This document shows positions 47,885 to 58,854 of a stretch of DNA of 64,000 nt, in pieces; position 1 is the first letter of the stretch, and every line of letters starts with the position of its first letter. Location: NCBI GenBank assembly GCA_024516155.1, contig JAJJXM010000014.1, forward strand, positions 434,001 through 498,000. Direction: 5' to 3'. The position numbers were made by a program, and so were the translations under genes. The DNA comes from Pyronema omphalodes (Eukaryota > Ascomycota > Pezizomycetes > Pezizales > Pyronemataceae). A model generated the notes under the pieces. That model was not told the DNA's origin and ran no database searches. It worked only from the letters and a program-made list of their open reading frames with translations.

Positions 47885-49837
47885 AGAGCTTAAGCAGATA
47901 TTATTGTCAGAAATCAGGCTTTCTTCTAACCTGAAGTCGTAACAGTACTAGTCTCGGGGTTTGTCAAATACATATCATGACCGCGTCTAAGTATGCAAAT
48001 CTGCAAGTATTTTTTTTTTTTTTTTTTTTTTTTTTGAAAATAAGGCTTTGCAGATGCAGCTAGGTACAGTCAATTAAAGCAAGGAACAAACGGCCAAATT
48101 CCATTAAATATCCTGATCTGGCATGACAGAAGACGGTATGCACCGCCGATGATCTTCCATAATAAATTACGTGGAGCGAAACGGTGAAATTGTAAGTATG
48201 GTTTCAAGACCTTAATTATTTTCGAATATCCATGTCAGTGAGTGTCACCAACAAAATTTGTCGGACGGTTTCAACGAAAACATACAATACACATCTGAGC
48301 CATAGTTAGTACACAAAGGTCCCAGCCGAGGCGTAGACGATGAGGCCCAGATTTGACGTAGGAGTTGACAGTTTATCTTCTGTGCTTGCAAAGTCTTTGC
48401 GAAAATTTGCCATGTTATTCAATTTTTTAACTTTATTGAAATCGGAGCAGCTTTATATGGTCTGAGTCCAATGGTCAATTCATAATTTCTTTCTAAGATA
48501 ACCAAGAAAAATTCAAGAAATGAAACGTGACTTATTTGTAGGCTTTGAAATGGGTATGTTACACCACATACAGAGATGTTTGGAATTTTATCGCTACTTG
48601 TACCAGCGTAAGGATCCTCTGCTTTCCGGCGTAAAGATTCTCTGCTCCACCAGTCATCGCCACAGCCAGAACATACCCAAGGACCAGCCATGCTTCGCAT
48701 CGTTTTTCAGAGAAGGTCCCGGAAACACAATGCAAAATCATCCAATTTCCCACCATGCGCTCATCAGGGGGGTTTGAATGACGATAGTAATAGTCATTAG
48801 CAGGCGGGGAGGGGAAGCCAGATTGGGGGAGACAAGCAGAACGCCAAGACAGCAACCGTCAACGATCGGCGAGGAGAAGCAGTTCAGTAACACCGGCCCT
48901 ACATCGATATGCCTCGCTCCTCAGGTCCCCATATGGATATAATAGGGCTGGCATACGCTATAATCTCCAGAGAAATCAAGGATGAGCCGTAAACATGAAA
49001 CCATACGGCCTATCGGACTCCGTGAAGCACATCCACTATACGAAAACTCTGCCATATCCTCGAAGCTCCAAACTTTGCACCGCGTCACGGTGCTCTATGG
49101 CGTCTCATATGGCCCATCATTCAAGAACATCTGGCTAAAGCACCTTTTATTAACTAACTTCCAGTTACTCGTGTACCAGACGTCCGTTCGTTATTACTGA
49201 AGATCCTATTCACTATAGTCAGTTGGACCCAGGCATTGCCCTCTACTCGAAGAAAAGTTTTTATCGATGTCGTTCTGGTTGTGTCCATGGCTGTCATTAT
49301 TACAAAAAACTAGCATTCAAAGGCGAAAGACATAACGAATGCCAGTAATTTCGAACTCCAGCCTAACCCTTGGGTCATCAGACACAGAAGCCCAATAATA
49401 GGACCAAGAAACGATTATCCTTCCATTTCCAAACTATAGTAATGGCTCCAGAATAGGTTGTGTAGAGCCGAAACTGATATGCCATTTGTTGAAACATCGA
49501 ATGATGACCGGGGACCACTCAAACTCCGGGAATATTCAACAGAGGAAATAATAGCAAGAATATTATGGACCCGATTTGGAACGTTTTTCTTCTTTTTGAG
49601 GACCGTGTTACAACAGGAGAAGCATCACCACCGCCACAGCCTGCGCCTCTTTAGAAAACCAGGTCACAGCACGGAACAGAAGTGGAAATATACGTTGTCC
49701 AAAAGGGCCTGGTATTGGGTGGCAGGTCTTGTTGTAATCTGGAACTGCTGTTAATTTGCCGAATCAACCATCCCTTCGTAATCATGCCTGCAGTGTTACA
49801 CAAATATTTGAGGCTCCATCCTCCCCCCCCCCCCCCC
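47885..49837. other. Intergenic, 2 kb
   Basis: Has a poly-T run of about 27 nt (48009-48035) and a poly-C run at 49822-49836. No supported gene. Confidence 0.5.
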
Positions 49838-50154
49838 TCTTCAATCTCTGAGAATCGCCTAACAACGACTGAACTTACCAGCATCGCAAACCAAACGCCG
49901 CTTTCGTTTCCCCCATTAGCTCGATTTCCCAAGCGGTCCAATATTCACAGCAAACGATACGCACCATCAACAGGGATGAGGGCAGGAAAGTAAGCGAAGG
50001 CGCGGCGGTCTTGGGCGGCTGCGATGAGGAGTTCAACAGCCAGCACCTCATTCCGGGAATCGACTCATCAGAGATATCGTCGGTACGCCGTCTCCCGCCG
50101 TTTCTGGTCAAGGTTATTGGAGAGAAGGTCAAGTTTTGAGGCCCTGTGAACCTC
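49838..50154 (-). pseudogene. Decayed coding segment, unknown protein
   Basis: One minus-strand frame reads as plausible protein for about 105 codons: KLDLLSNNLDQKRRETAYR, then EVLAVELLIAAAQDRRAF, then ILDRLGNRANGG. It is broken by TGA TGA (50065-50070) and TGA (49945-49947). All three could be CGA codons with one C-to-T change. GC is locally higher than in the flanks. I do not recognise the protein. Confidence 0.4.
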
Positions 50155-50434
50155 AGGTTATGCGGAAGCGTGACCCGATCGAGAGAGGCGGAGGGGCGGG
50201 AGAGGGAGGAGAAATAGTGAAGAAAGACCGTGGTATGGACTTGCGAGTGAAGGCGCACATTTGGAATAAAACCAAATATGGAAGTCTGGTATTGGGTTTA
50301 GCTCGGATTTGTACGTTGATCCTCACTTTCACTTAGCTTCTCGCCCACACCCTCCACTCCTAAGAACCTCCCCATAGCCACACTCCCTTTGATCTCCCTC
50401 AGTCTCTAATAATCTGGTTAGCAAGAAGCCGACT

Positions 50435-50440
50435 TATAAG
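50435..50440 (+). promoter_or_regulatory. TATA box of GW-family gene 4
   Basis: TATAAG followed by about 490 nt of leader, C/T-rich in its first half and without a single ATG up to 50929. Confidence 0.55.
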
Positions 50441-50773
50441 CAACTGCACTTCGTCCTCGACATATCTTCTATCGGTATCCTGCTACTTCCCGTGGCTGCA
50501 TCTGCCACCATCCTTCCTCATTACACAGCCCTGCTCCTCTGCTCTCTGCTACTCTCTTTACGGTTCCAAAATCTCCAAAACGGCCCCAACTTTTGTCGCA
50601 GTATTTTCTCCGGACACTTCGCTTCTCGTTTGTAGCAGCAGCAAATCCTTCGGACCCTGTTCTTCTTTCAGGACCTCTTACCATCATCAACAGAGATACG
50701 ACTCGCACCACAACTTTTCTCCCATTTCATATCGCCATCGTATCTTGTCGTATCGAAACGAGTGACAATATTT

Positions 50774-51227
50774 GAAGGCGGTCCTTCTCCCTCAGCTCCA
50801 GAGTGCGTCAACCGCGGAACCTCAAGCCATCACGTTCCTGGTAACAACTGGTCAAACAAAGCCTTCAGTCTTGGTTTTACCAAATATCAGACGCTTCCCG
50901 TGGCTACCAAACACCGGTGCCTGAAAAAATGACCTCGGACAAAATGAATAGTCCGAAGACACAAGATGTGTAAGTTGTGTGCTGTAGAACGTGAAAGATA
51001 AAACTGACTGTTCCCAGTACTGGAGACATGACCACCCTTACGGAGGCGTCACGGGTTACGGCATCTGAAGGCGATCCTTCTCCCTCAACCCAAATGACAG
51101 ACGCCTCCCGTGGCCATCAAACACCTGAGCCCGAAAACGGAGCCAGAGGAAAAATGGATAATAAAACGACACGAGATGTGTAAGTTGTTTACTGTAGGAC
51201 TTGAATGATAAAACTGACTGTTTGCAG
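50774..51227 (+). repeat. Duplicated exon-intron unit in gene 4
   Basis: GAAGGCG-x-TCCTTCTCCCTCA, CAGACGC-T/C-TCCCGTGGC, CCAAACACC and the exon end ACxAGATGT/GTAAGTTG occur twice, at 50774-51017 and 51067-51227. The two 48-nt introns are near-identical (both contain ATAAAACTGACTGTT). Unit 1 has about 83 extra bases that look like a further intron or an insertion. Confidence 0.85.
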
Positions 51228-51432
51228 ACGGAATTCGGCCATTCGAGGCCCCTCCGTTAATGGATGGCTACAGACGGTCACCACCCCGGGACGACATCGG
51301 CGTTCCATTGTCGCAGAAGTGCTGAATAATTTCGACGCATCATTTCCTGATGATCATGACTGTAAGACCCCCCAATATTGGTGCACGTATATTGAATTTA
51401 CTAATGTTTCGGTAGCAAAACTTTTAGAATGA
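50929..51432 (+). CDS. GW-family small protein 4, duplicated exons
   Basis: Exons 50929-50969, 51018-51179 and 51228-51361, with introns of 48, 48 and probably 54 nt (51362-51415: GTAAGA, TACTAAT, GGTAG), then 51416-51432. The first two introns are phase 2 and the joined frame is open: MTSDKMNSPKTQDVT..., then MTDASRGHQTPEPE..., then the core SVNGWLQTVTTPGRHRRS and EVLNNFDASFPDDHD. The last intron is a multiple of three, so retention also stays in frame; spliced, the protein ends SKLLE. The start is the first ATG after a 490-nt ATG-free leader. Exons 1 and 2 are a tandem duplicate. No targeting signal; function unknown. Confidence 0.72.
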
Positions 51433-52526
51433 CGTGTTTTTCGGATTGCGAGCATGGTAGTTGGATGGTCCGAGACGAAAAACAAGAATGGTATTGTGGG
51501 CAGAAGGACGATATATCCAAATTGTTTTAATGGTTTGATAGCTTGAACGTGGTTGTATACTTCGGTGATAATTCGATGGCTTGGTTGGTATTTTTTTTAA
51601 TGTATTATCATGTGTTCTAAGATTCCTAATAGTTAAGTGTACTTTCTAGAATAAATTGATAAAGTACTTACTTGAAGAACTCCCTGGAAAAGTAGATCGC
51701 CCAAGATTGCGGAAAGTGTCAGTATATACTCTTTTTTTTGTTGGTACCTGACGCGAAGCCAGTTGATATAACTCCTTGTGACAGTCCTTAAATTCTCTCA
51801 TTCGGTCGGCAGTGGAAACATATACACCAACATCCATCCAGTCAAATGACCCCTATAGAGCCTCTACCCCCCAAAGCGGTGAAAGACGCACTCAGTATGT
51901 AGCAAACGAGATTTGCATGTTTGAACATGACTTGACCCCGAACATCTCAAATTACCGGCATATGAAGCTTCTTCCACGAGCCGGTTTTCGTGGGCTGTAA
52001 TACCAAGGCGAAAGTTCTGTTACAAGGAACCCCACCTCACAGCGCCGCAAGCGTTGTTATCCATGCAGGCATCCCCTCAATAACGAAACTGCAGCTTTAT
52101 ATGGCGACACATCGCGATTGATACTGAGTATCCTTATGATATCCCCTCATAATATAATCGCTCACTAACGATGGTTTCTGTGCAGCGGTTTGCTACGACA
52201 TGTGCATCCATACACCATTCGCCGTTCCAGTACCCCACGGGTGTCGCACCCCGTACCATTGGCCATAGGCTCCAAAAATAATGGTTCCCTATTTTCCCAC
52301 GCCGGCCGATATAGATCACTGAAGAGCTCGCATCGGATACAAGCTATCCGATTAATCTTCAGTCAATGAGGCCACATTTGAAACATAGTAAGTATTCGAG
52401 ATTGATCATTCGTGTTAACGGCGTACGGTGGTTCCGAGACGTTGTATCACCATAGCGGAAGGAACGGTTCGGTAGGAATGTCGAAGCGCGGTGGATTTAA
52501 GCGGTCGGCAGGATGAGTGCATCTTG
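51433..52526. other. Flank of gene 4 with weak GW-family relics
   Basis: Two short matches to the GW core, at 51463-51530 (+) and 51798-51849 (-), lie here; see findings. No intact gene. Confidence 0.35.
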
Positions 52527-52620
52527 CACGGCTATCCAGAAACTGTGATTACGCCGAGCACGGTTAGTCGCCGTACATCCCGTGGTAGACGAACTTCTAT
52601 AATACGGCATTCGAGCATGT
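52527..52620 (+). pseudogene. Likely relic of a GW-family gene
   Basis: The frame reads HGYPETVITPSTVSRRTS, matching the core pattern G-W/Y-x-x-T-V-x-T-P, with Ser for the Gly of PG. There is no in-frame ATG upstream; the nearest ATG (52478) is in another frame, so the gene is broken or has an unseen intron. It lies 1.1 kb beyond gene 4 on the same strand, suggesting an old tandem copy. Confidence 0.4.
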
Positions 52621-52727
52621 TGGGTCTCCGAATTGATGATGTGGTGATGTGTCGAGCTGGTGGCGCTGTCTGTTCAGATGGGGATTGCGCGGTGGAGCTC
52701 CAAAAACCATCTTCCATGATGAACTAG

Positions 52728-55497
52728 CTCTGTTGAGTTAACTCCCTTGAGGTCCCGTAGTGTAAACGCTAATTGATTAGAGGAAAAGCCAAAGTGGATT
52801 TATGGGGAAAGATATCAGAAAATTGACTGCACTGAGCCTTGAAGACTTTTTGTTTTCTAAATTTGCGTCGAATACCCCCGATATTAAGTTACTTTGTCCA
52901 AGAATGATTTTTTCTGCGGTTAACATATTGGCCGCTAGCCGTGGATATCCGCCACCAAACGTTACTCATTGCGCCACCAGGCCGCAGCGCAAAATCCACT
53001 TATTAACTCATCCGTCTAACATAAGGCATTACATTGTTGTGTGCAATTATTATCAAAATAGAACGATTCTGTGCACAATCTAACGCCGAATATCTCCGTG
53101 GCCATAATGGCAAAAGATTCCGGGCAACTTATTCTAGTCGATGTTTGATCAAGTAGGGGTTTAATCAACTTCATTGTGACATAATCAAATAAAAAGGTGC
53201 CAGGTAATGCGCAGATGATGCTAATTTATTGATCAGTCATTTATAAACATAAGTTCGAAAATTCGTCCGATTGTCTTACCTCTACGACTTGAATGCTGTA
53301 GATTTTAAGGCTCAGAATGGGAGCCAGGGTTTCTGGATCAACACTTGATCGATATTATTTAAGAACTGGCGTCCACTTCTCCAGAACAATGCACCAAAGT
53401 TGTACTAAGTAACGGTGTTAGGAGAACCGGTGAACTGGCTAAGACAGCCGTCCCGCGTGTCACGTATCCGCCGTGCATCTACCCGTCGATTGTCGATTAA
53501 ATCTTCCGGGCTTGCCAAAGTAAATCAACTTCGAAGTCTTTAACGGTAACTTATAAGTCCGCTCAGAAGGATGTAAGTAAAGAAGGCTGTAGATACCAGC
53601 TGTGTTTGTGGGAAGTGCGCGCGTATAAGTAACACCCCAGGTAGCTGCATTGCAAATGTTGTGTCGTTCGCTTAGGTAGGTTTCACCCGAATTTTTACTC
53701 GGGGTCGCTGGCTAAAACTGTTGGTCGTCAGGATATCAGCTCCTCGGGTCGCATATCGTTGGTGGAAGGTGCAGCATTATCGATGAGTCCGAGGCATACA
53801 GCAGTATCTATACGATAGATGTGAGGCAGCCTGTATTACTAAGAGGTAGAAGGGCGTTCATTGATCAGCCCTTACAATTCCAAATAGCGGATGACCGGCT
53901 TCGTGTATGTTCTCTCAAATACATGCAGCATCTCGATTTAGATATCTGTACGTTAATGTCCCACGATCATTTGTCAGGAAACGGGCATGAGATCCACTGG
54001 ATTTTAACGAGGTATGTACGGACAAGTTTCGTTATTCCTTGTTAGTCCGGTAAAAATTTATACTGTGAGGGAACGCAGGTGGGATGAGCAATTTCTCCCA
54101 CATATGTAGTCAATAATCTCCTCATTCAAATGGAACTTCCTTTGTGGATATGCGCTAATCAAATAGACTACGATCATGTACCTGGCAATTTTTGAAGCCG
54201 TACGTGCTATCCCACATAGAAGGCTAGAGGATTGTTCCAAGTGTACTCTCTGAAATTATCACCACCTATGATTGGTATGAATCTCCCTAGAATCCTTGTT
54301 GTTTTCTCATGTATTTTTGTTTTGGAAATTGGCGAGCATTATTGGAATTGAGGGAAAATGTGCGAATGGCTTTTGAGTCACCATAACGGCTCGCGGAGAT
54401 CCGAGTGGCTTATGAAGAATGGCTGGTCCTTGGAGGGCTGAAGTTACCTGATGTATCTACGAATGCTTGGGCAGAAAGTTACAGGGTTTGAAGACTTTCT
54501 AGAATGTACTGCAACCCTCTCATCGACCGTTAACGTCATTGTACGTGAATAGAAATTATCCGCATTATTATTTTGCACAGTTGTACTGCGTTGCTGTTCC
54601 CTACTGTCATCAGAAGTGTCAGTTGTAGATATCAGATGAGGTCTGAAACTCAGCGTTTGTAAGGATCGAGATGCAGTGCGTCACTATGTATGGGGCTTGC
54701 GAGCTCTGCGGAGAATTAACATGACTGAAACTCTAGCATCCAGTTCGGAACTTTTATGTATCAGCTTCGAATTCGATGTTTCATACATACATGGTCATCA
54801 CGCTAAACTCTGGCTTGGCTGTTTGCATCCTCTCTTTAAAATCCATCCGACCGGCACTGAGCTTAACTCAACAACCAGTATTTACGCGACATCTATGTAC
54901 TCGGAGTAAACGCAACGGTTGACAATTTCAATCTCACAATGCGACCTCGGTCTCTAACATTGAACTATTTTTATCGAAGGATGGTTGACAGATATCTCCA
55001 AAACTTTTCTGGAGTGGCCGCGAGGGTGGCGATCGTACACATTCATCACACACAAGCACTGCCCCTGCGCACAACATTCTGAGGACTATTCCGCGATTTT
55101 CCACCGGCATACAGCATTCATGTCCATCCCAGAATGTTTCTTGGCGATGGTTGCAGTTATATATATCAGTACTCTAGAAAGATATTGACATGGCACCCGA
55201 TATATACGATGAACCAACGGCGACTAAACAGACTTGGGCGAGCTCTTATCAGCTTTCCAACTACGGATCACCGATAATATGAGCCGTAGATGGTGCTTAG
55301 ATATACATATCTGGTACCTTGTTAGCCATGAAAGTATTTAGATACAAAATTGATGAATTATTTGTCAAGCTCACAATGCATCGCATAAAGATCCTTGTCT
55401 ATGGCTGAGTTTCCATTCACCGGCGAGCTGCCACGCATGTTCTGCATCTGTATATATTTTTCGCTATAAAATTTTCCGATGTGCACATTATATACAG
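52728..55497. other. Intergenic, 2.8 kb
   Basis: No supported gene or notable repeat. Confidence 0.5.
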
Positions 55498-55547
55498 TAC
55501 TCGTGCCTAAAGGTGGTGGCTAGCGCCACCACCTTTAGGCACGAATA
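55498..55547. repeat. 50-bp palindromic repeat, copy C
   Basis: Same as copy A except for one base near the right end (ACGAATA for ACGAGTA). Confidence 0.95.
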
Positions 55548-57026
55548 GCAAAAAACTTTATATAGAAGGACTGAATTTGCATAGAACTTTTCCATCAGTA
55601 AGAATTTTGAACCTAGAACGTGTGGGATGCATTCCTCGACCCACGTCGCAGACGTGGTACGAATTCGCCGCCGATGAAACGCAGTTGAATCTAGTGAAAG
55701 CTGGGGGCTAATAATCCATTATAGCACTAACCCGATATGGTAATCCGAGTAACTCTAATAGACAGATGCCGGAACTATCATGTACTTGTAAATATGTAAC
55801 TTCGTCAGAACTTGACCATTGTTACATAGATGTTTTAGATGTCATCACCGTTAATAAAGCTTCGGTGTTACTTGATGATATGTGCTATGCTTGACCACAG
55901 GTTACTTTTAATACTATGAGTATGTGCTTAAGGACATATGTAAAAAGTACGCAGTTTCTTCCACAATAAAATGTGGTCTATTAGGGTTCCACAATTGTAA
56001 CTCTTGCAGCTTTCAGGCAGTACAAGAACTTCAAAGCTTTAAAACGCCGACAGCTCGAACCGGCGACCACGGAATCAGGACATATATACAGAGCCAATAA
56101 CTGAAAGAAGGAAGCCACCGATAGGTTCCATGCAGTCGAATTTTGGATGTCTTCCTGGTTGCTTGAGGAATTCGGTCATTTGTATGTTCATTGGCATATT
56201 AAAAGATTCACTATTTGACCGGGAAAGAAATTGGGTAAAACGAAGCAGGGGGCCATTACATATGCGTTTCGTAAAAACTGCTATTTCTCTTGAGTCTATT
56301 TGACCGGTCGACTAGAAAGTTTGTGCTGCTGAAATTCTAAGACACATGCGTACCTCTCTTGACTCGCGGATGTCAGATGATCCGGTCTAATGTGAGTCAC
56401 CCGCAATGGAAACGTATCGAAGATATTTTTTAAATAGCCCCGCAAATTTAAGACGATACAAGTATGGATTCGAGATCATATGGGTGCCGGTTTGGTTTCA
56501 GTGCCCCTAACCTGGGGTTGAAGAGATGCTTGGGGCAAAACCCGACATGATTGCCTCCAGCCCTTAACCTTAGATCACTGATGATTTTGTGTAGGGCAGA
56601 CTAAAATTTAGTGCGGAAGGCCCAGATTTATGCTAACGGATGGCGTTTACGTAGCTAGCTTTGAAACTCGGTTTCCATCCTTTACTTTTGACATCCACCT
56701 ACATCCTCCACCAACACGCCTCGCATCTAAAAAAGGTATTTCATCACGACAAACGAAATCGGTATCTGTTTTCAAGCACTCGGAGATCTATATCAACGAT
56801 AAAGCCGTTTCTAGCCTAAGATCAGGATATTGTAGAAAAGAGAGCCTAGGATTACTGCTTATGTCCATACTCCACCTACTCTTCTCAGACCCGACTTTGG
56901 ATCTGGTGCCGTTTCGACAATGATACAAAGGCGAATGTAAGCCACTGTTTATGAAACTCTCATTAAGCGAAACATGGGCCGTGCTGATTAGTTACAGGAC
57001 TTCTTTCCAAAATCCATACTGGAGAC
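55548..57026. other. Intergenic, 1.5 kb
   Basis: No supported gene. A B-box-like GGTTCGAGC on the minus strand near 56065 does not fold into a tRNA. Confidence 0.45.
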
Positions 57027-57129
57027 CATAAAAGCAGCCACAGGCCAAATACAACAATTCACCCCAACTCTTCGCACTCAAAACCTCTATCACTCATACT
57101 TTGACTAGACTCGGTATCTCAACCAGCGA

Positions 57130-57276
57130 ATGGCCACTATACGATTGATAGCATGCAATGTTGTATCAGCTGTTTTCACATGCAATATCAACATCCGCTA
57201 CTCCTGTTACTTACGGATCAATCTTCCGTTTCTCCCCATCCCTCTGCATACTATCTCCAGACTTATAGTTATCTAG
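57130..57276 (+). CDS. Possible 48-residue protein with hydrophobic N-terminus
   Basis: A CATAAAAG TATA-like box at 57027 and about 95 nt of ATG-free leader precede ATG 57130. The peptide starts MATIRLIACNVVSAVFTC, which could be a signal peptide, and ends with another hydrophobic stretch. No family recognised; it may be spurious or spliced. Confidence 0.22.
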   Translation: MATIRLIACNVVSAVFTCNINIRYSCYLRINLPFLPIPLHTISRLIVI

Positions 57277-58492
57277 CCATTTCCGGATATCATAATAGGA
57301 AGTTTATGAACCAGAAGCGATACCGACTCTTCCAACTTGAACCACCATCATTAAAAACCCCCAAAGCACAGGAACAGCCTAAACTCTACGTACAAATTTG
57401 ATCCAAAGATCATAATGCAATACTCTTAGGAGCCACACAAAGCAAATATATTTACAAGCAGAAGGATTTTGCAAATAGTTGCAGATTGGGGGGGGGGGGG
57501 GGGGGGGGTTGCAGTAATAGGGACGGAGTATCTCGATCGAAAATGGTAGTTTCAGGTTCCAGTGTGGCAATGTCGACCTCAAGCCACTTTCGGGCCTCCG
57601 CCCCCGATACCGAATTTAGTGGTTGTGCCTAGACCACTTCGAATGACTAAAGCTCTTCCCGACCGCATGGGTTTGGAGACCGCATTGGCCTTCAGGACAT
57701 TAGCTGATTCTTCCGCTGTGCGCTCTCAATTATCAGTAATTTCTTCGGCTATGGCAATAAAGGAATGCTTTCGGCATATCTTGGTAATCTGGGTCGATTT
57801 ATAAACATCAGACGCGCTGTGAAAACAGCATGCGAGACGTATAACCGGTTTGCAATTTATCCTGCCTCAATCTTTATTTATGAAAACTGAAAAGTATGAT
57901 AAAGACATAGCAGGGCTCAAGTTACGATATTCTCAGAACCTTGTGGAACCAAAAGGCTGAATTTGGAATACAGAAAATCAGGCAACTTTAACGGAACAAC
58001 GAGCGATACGGTAAATCACGATTATTATATTAGTTTCCCATGGTCTGCATACGATTACATTTCGAAAGCAAGGAGACACGACGCGTTTTGCAAGGCGTGT
58101 CGATAGACACCGGTGATTCGCGTGTGTTTCACCAATTCAGACGGACAGGCAATCCTCCTGCATTGGGAGGAATTCTTTCCGAACTTTGATCGGTTCCTGA
58201 TGTTCAGCCTTATTGCGTAACGCCACTCAAGCATCGAGTACGGCAAAATTCTCCACCATGACGTCATATCTAAACCAGAACTCCGGCTACAAAAAGGGGA
58301 TAAAGTGCAAATAAATCTATCCACAAGACCATCCCTTTACAACTTTATGATCCAGCAAAGATAAAATAAATTAAGACGGAAATAACATGGATATTTCCAC
58401 GATATCTTATTCAATGTTAGCGAACTGTCTCAATGCCAGACCAAGGGTCAATATACATACAGCAGAAGGTATACCGGGAGTTCCAACATCTG
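57277..58492. other. Intergenic, 1.2 kb
   Basis: Contains an uninterrupted poly-G tract of about 20 nt (57488-57508). No supported gene. Confidence 0.5.
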
Positions 58493-58794
58493 TCATTTCG
58501 ACCCGATCTGTGATGATGCGGCTGTCTTATCGGAGGGCTTTCCTTTGGAGGCTTGATTTGGTTTGACCGGAGAGTCCACCTGCTTTATGGTGTTCCCAGC
58601 CGTTTCTCCAAAGTGATGATCAGCAGCGGCTATGTCTTGGTCGCGGGAGCTTTCCACCTGACCATGACCTGGGGTATAAACACCGCTGCGCCACTCATCG
58701 ATACTTTTATTTGGAGCCTGTACACTCTGGGAATACATCGATGGAGTATGAGGGATGGCTTTGGCGGATGGCGAGGCAGCAAGCTTTTTGGTTA
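58493..58794 (-). CDS. GW-family small protein 5 (5' exon unresolved)
   Basis: The last exon encodes about 100 residues after a TTTCAG acceptor at 58800-58795. The reading frame needs one base from an upstream exon; one candidate starts ATGCTTCTGC near 58910 with a GTATGC donor, but this is not secure. An internal Met (about residue 25, MYSQSV) could also serve. The core is NKSIDEWRSGVYTPGHGQ then QDIAAADHHF, with Glu before the Trp. The tail is Lys/Ser/Pro-rich and disordered. Function unknown. Confidence 0.6.
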
Positions 58795-58854
58795 CTGAAA
58801 TATCGGACAATTGTTTTTTTTTGTTTAGGGGAAGGTGTGGAGGGAAGAGGTTGA

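Noticed and set aside
56030..56110. tRNA-like sequence on the minus strand (GGTTCGAGC B-box-like)
   Set aside because: No A-box, acceptor stem or anticodon arm could be paired; at most a fragment.
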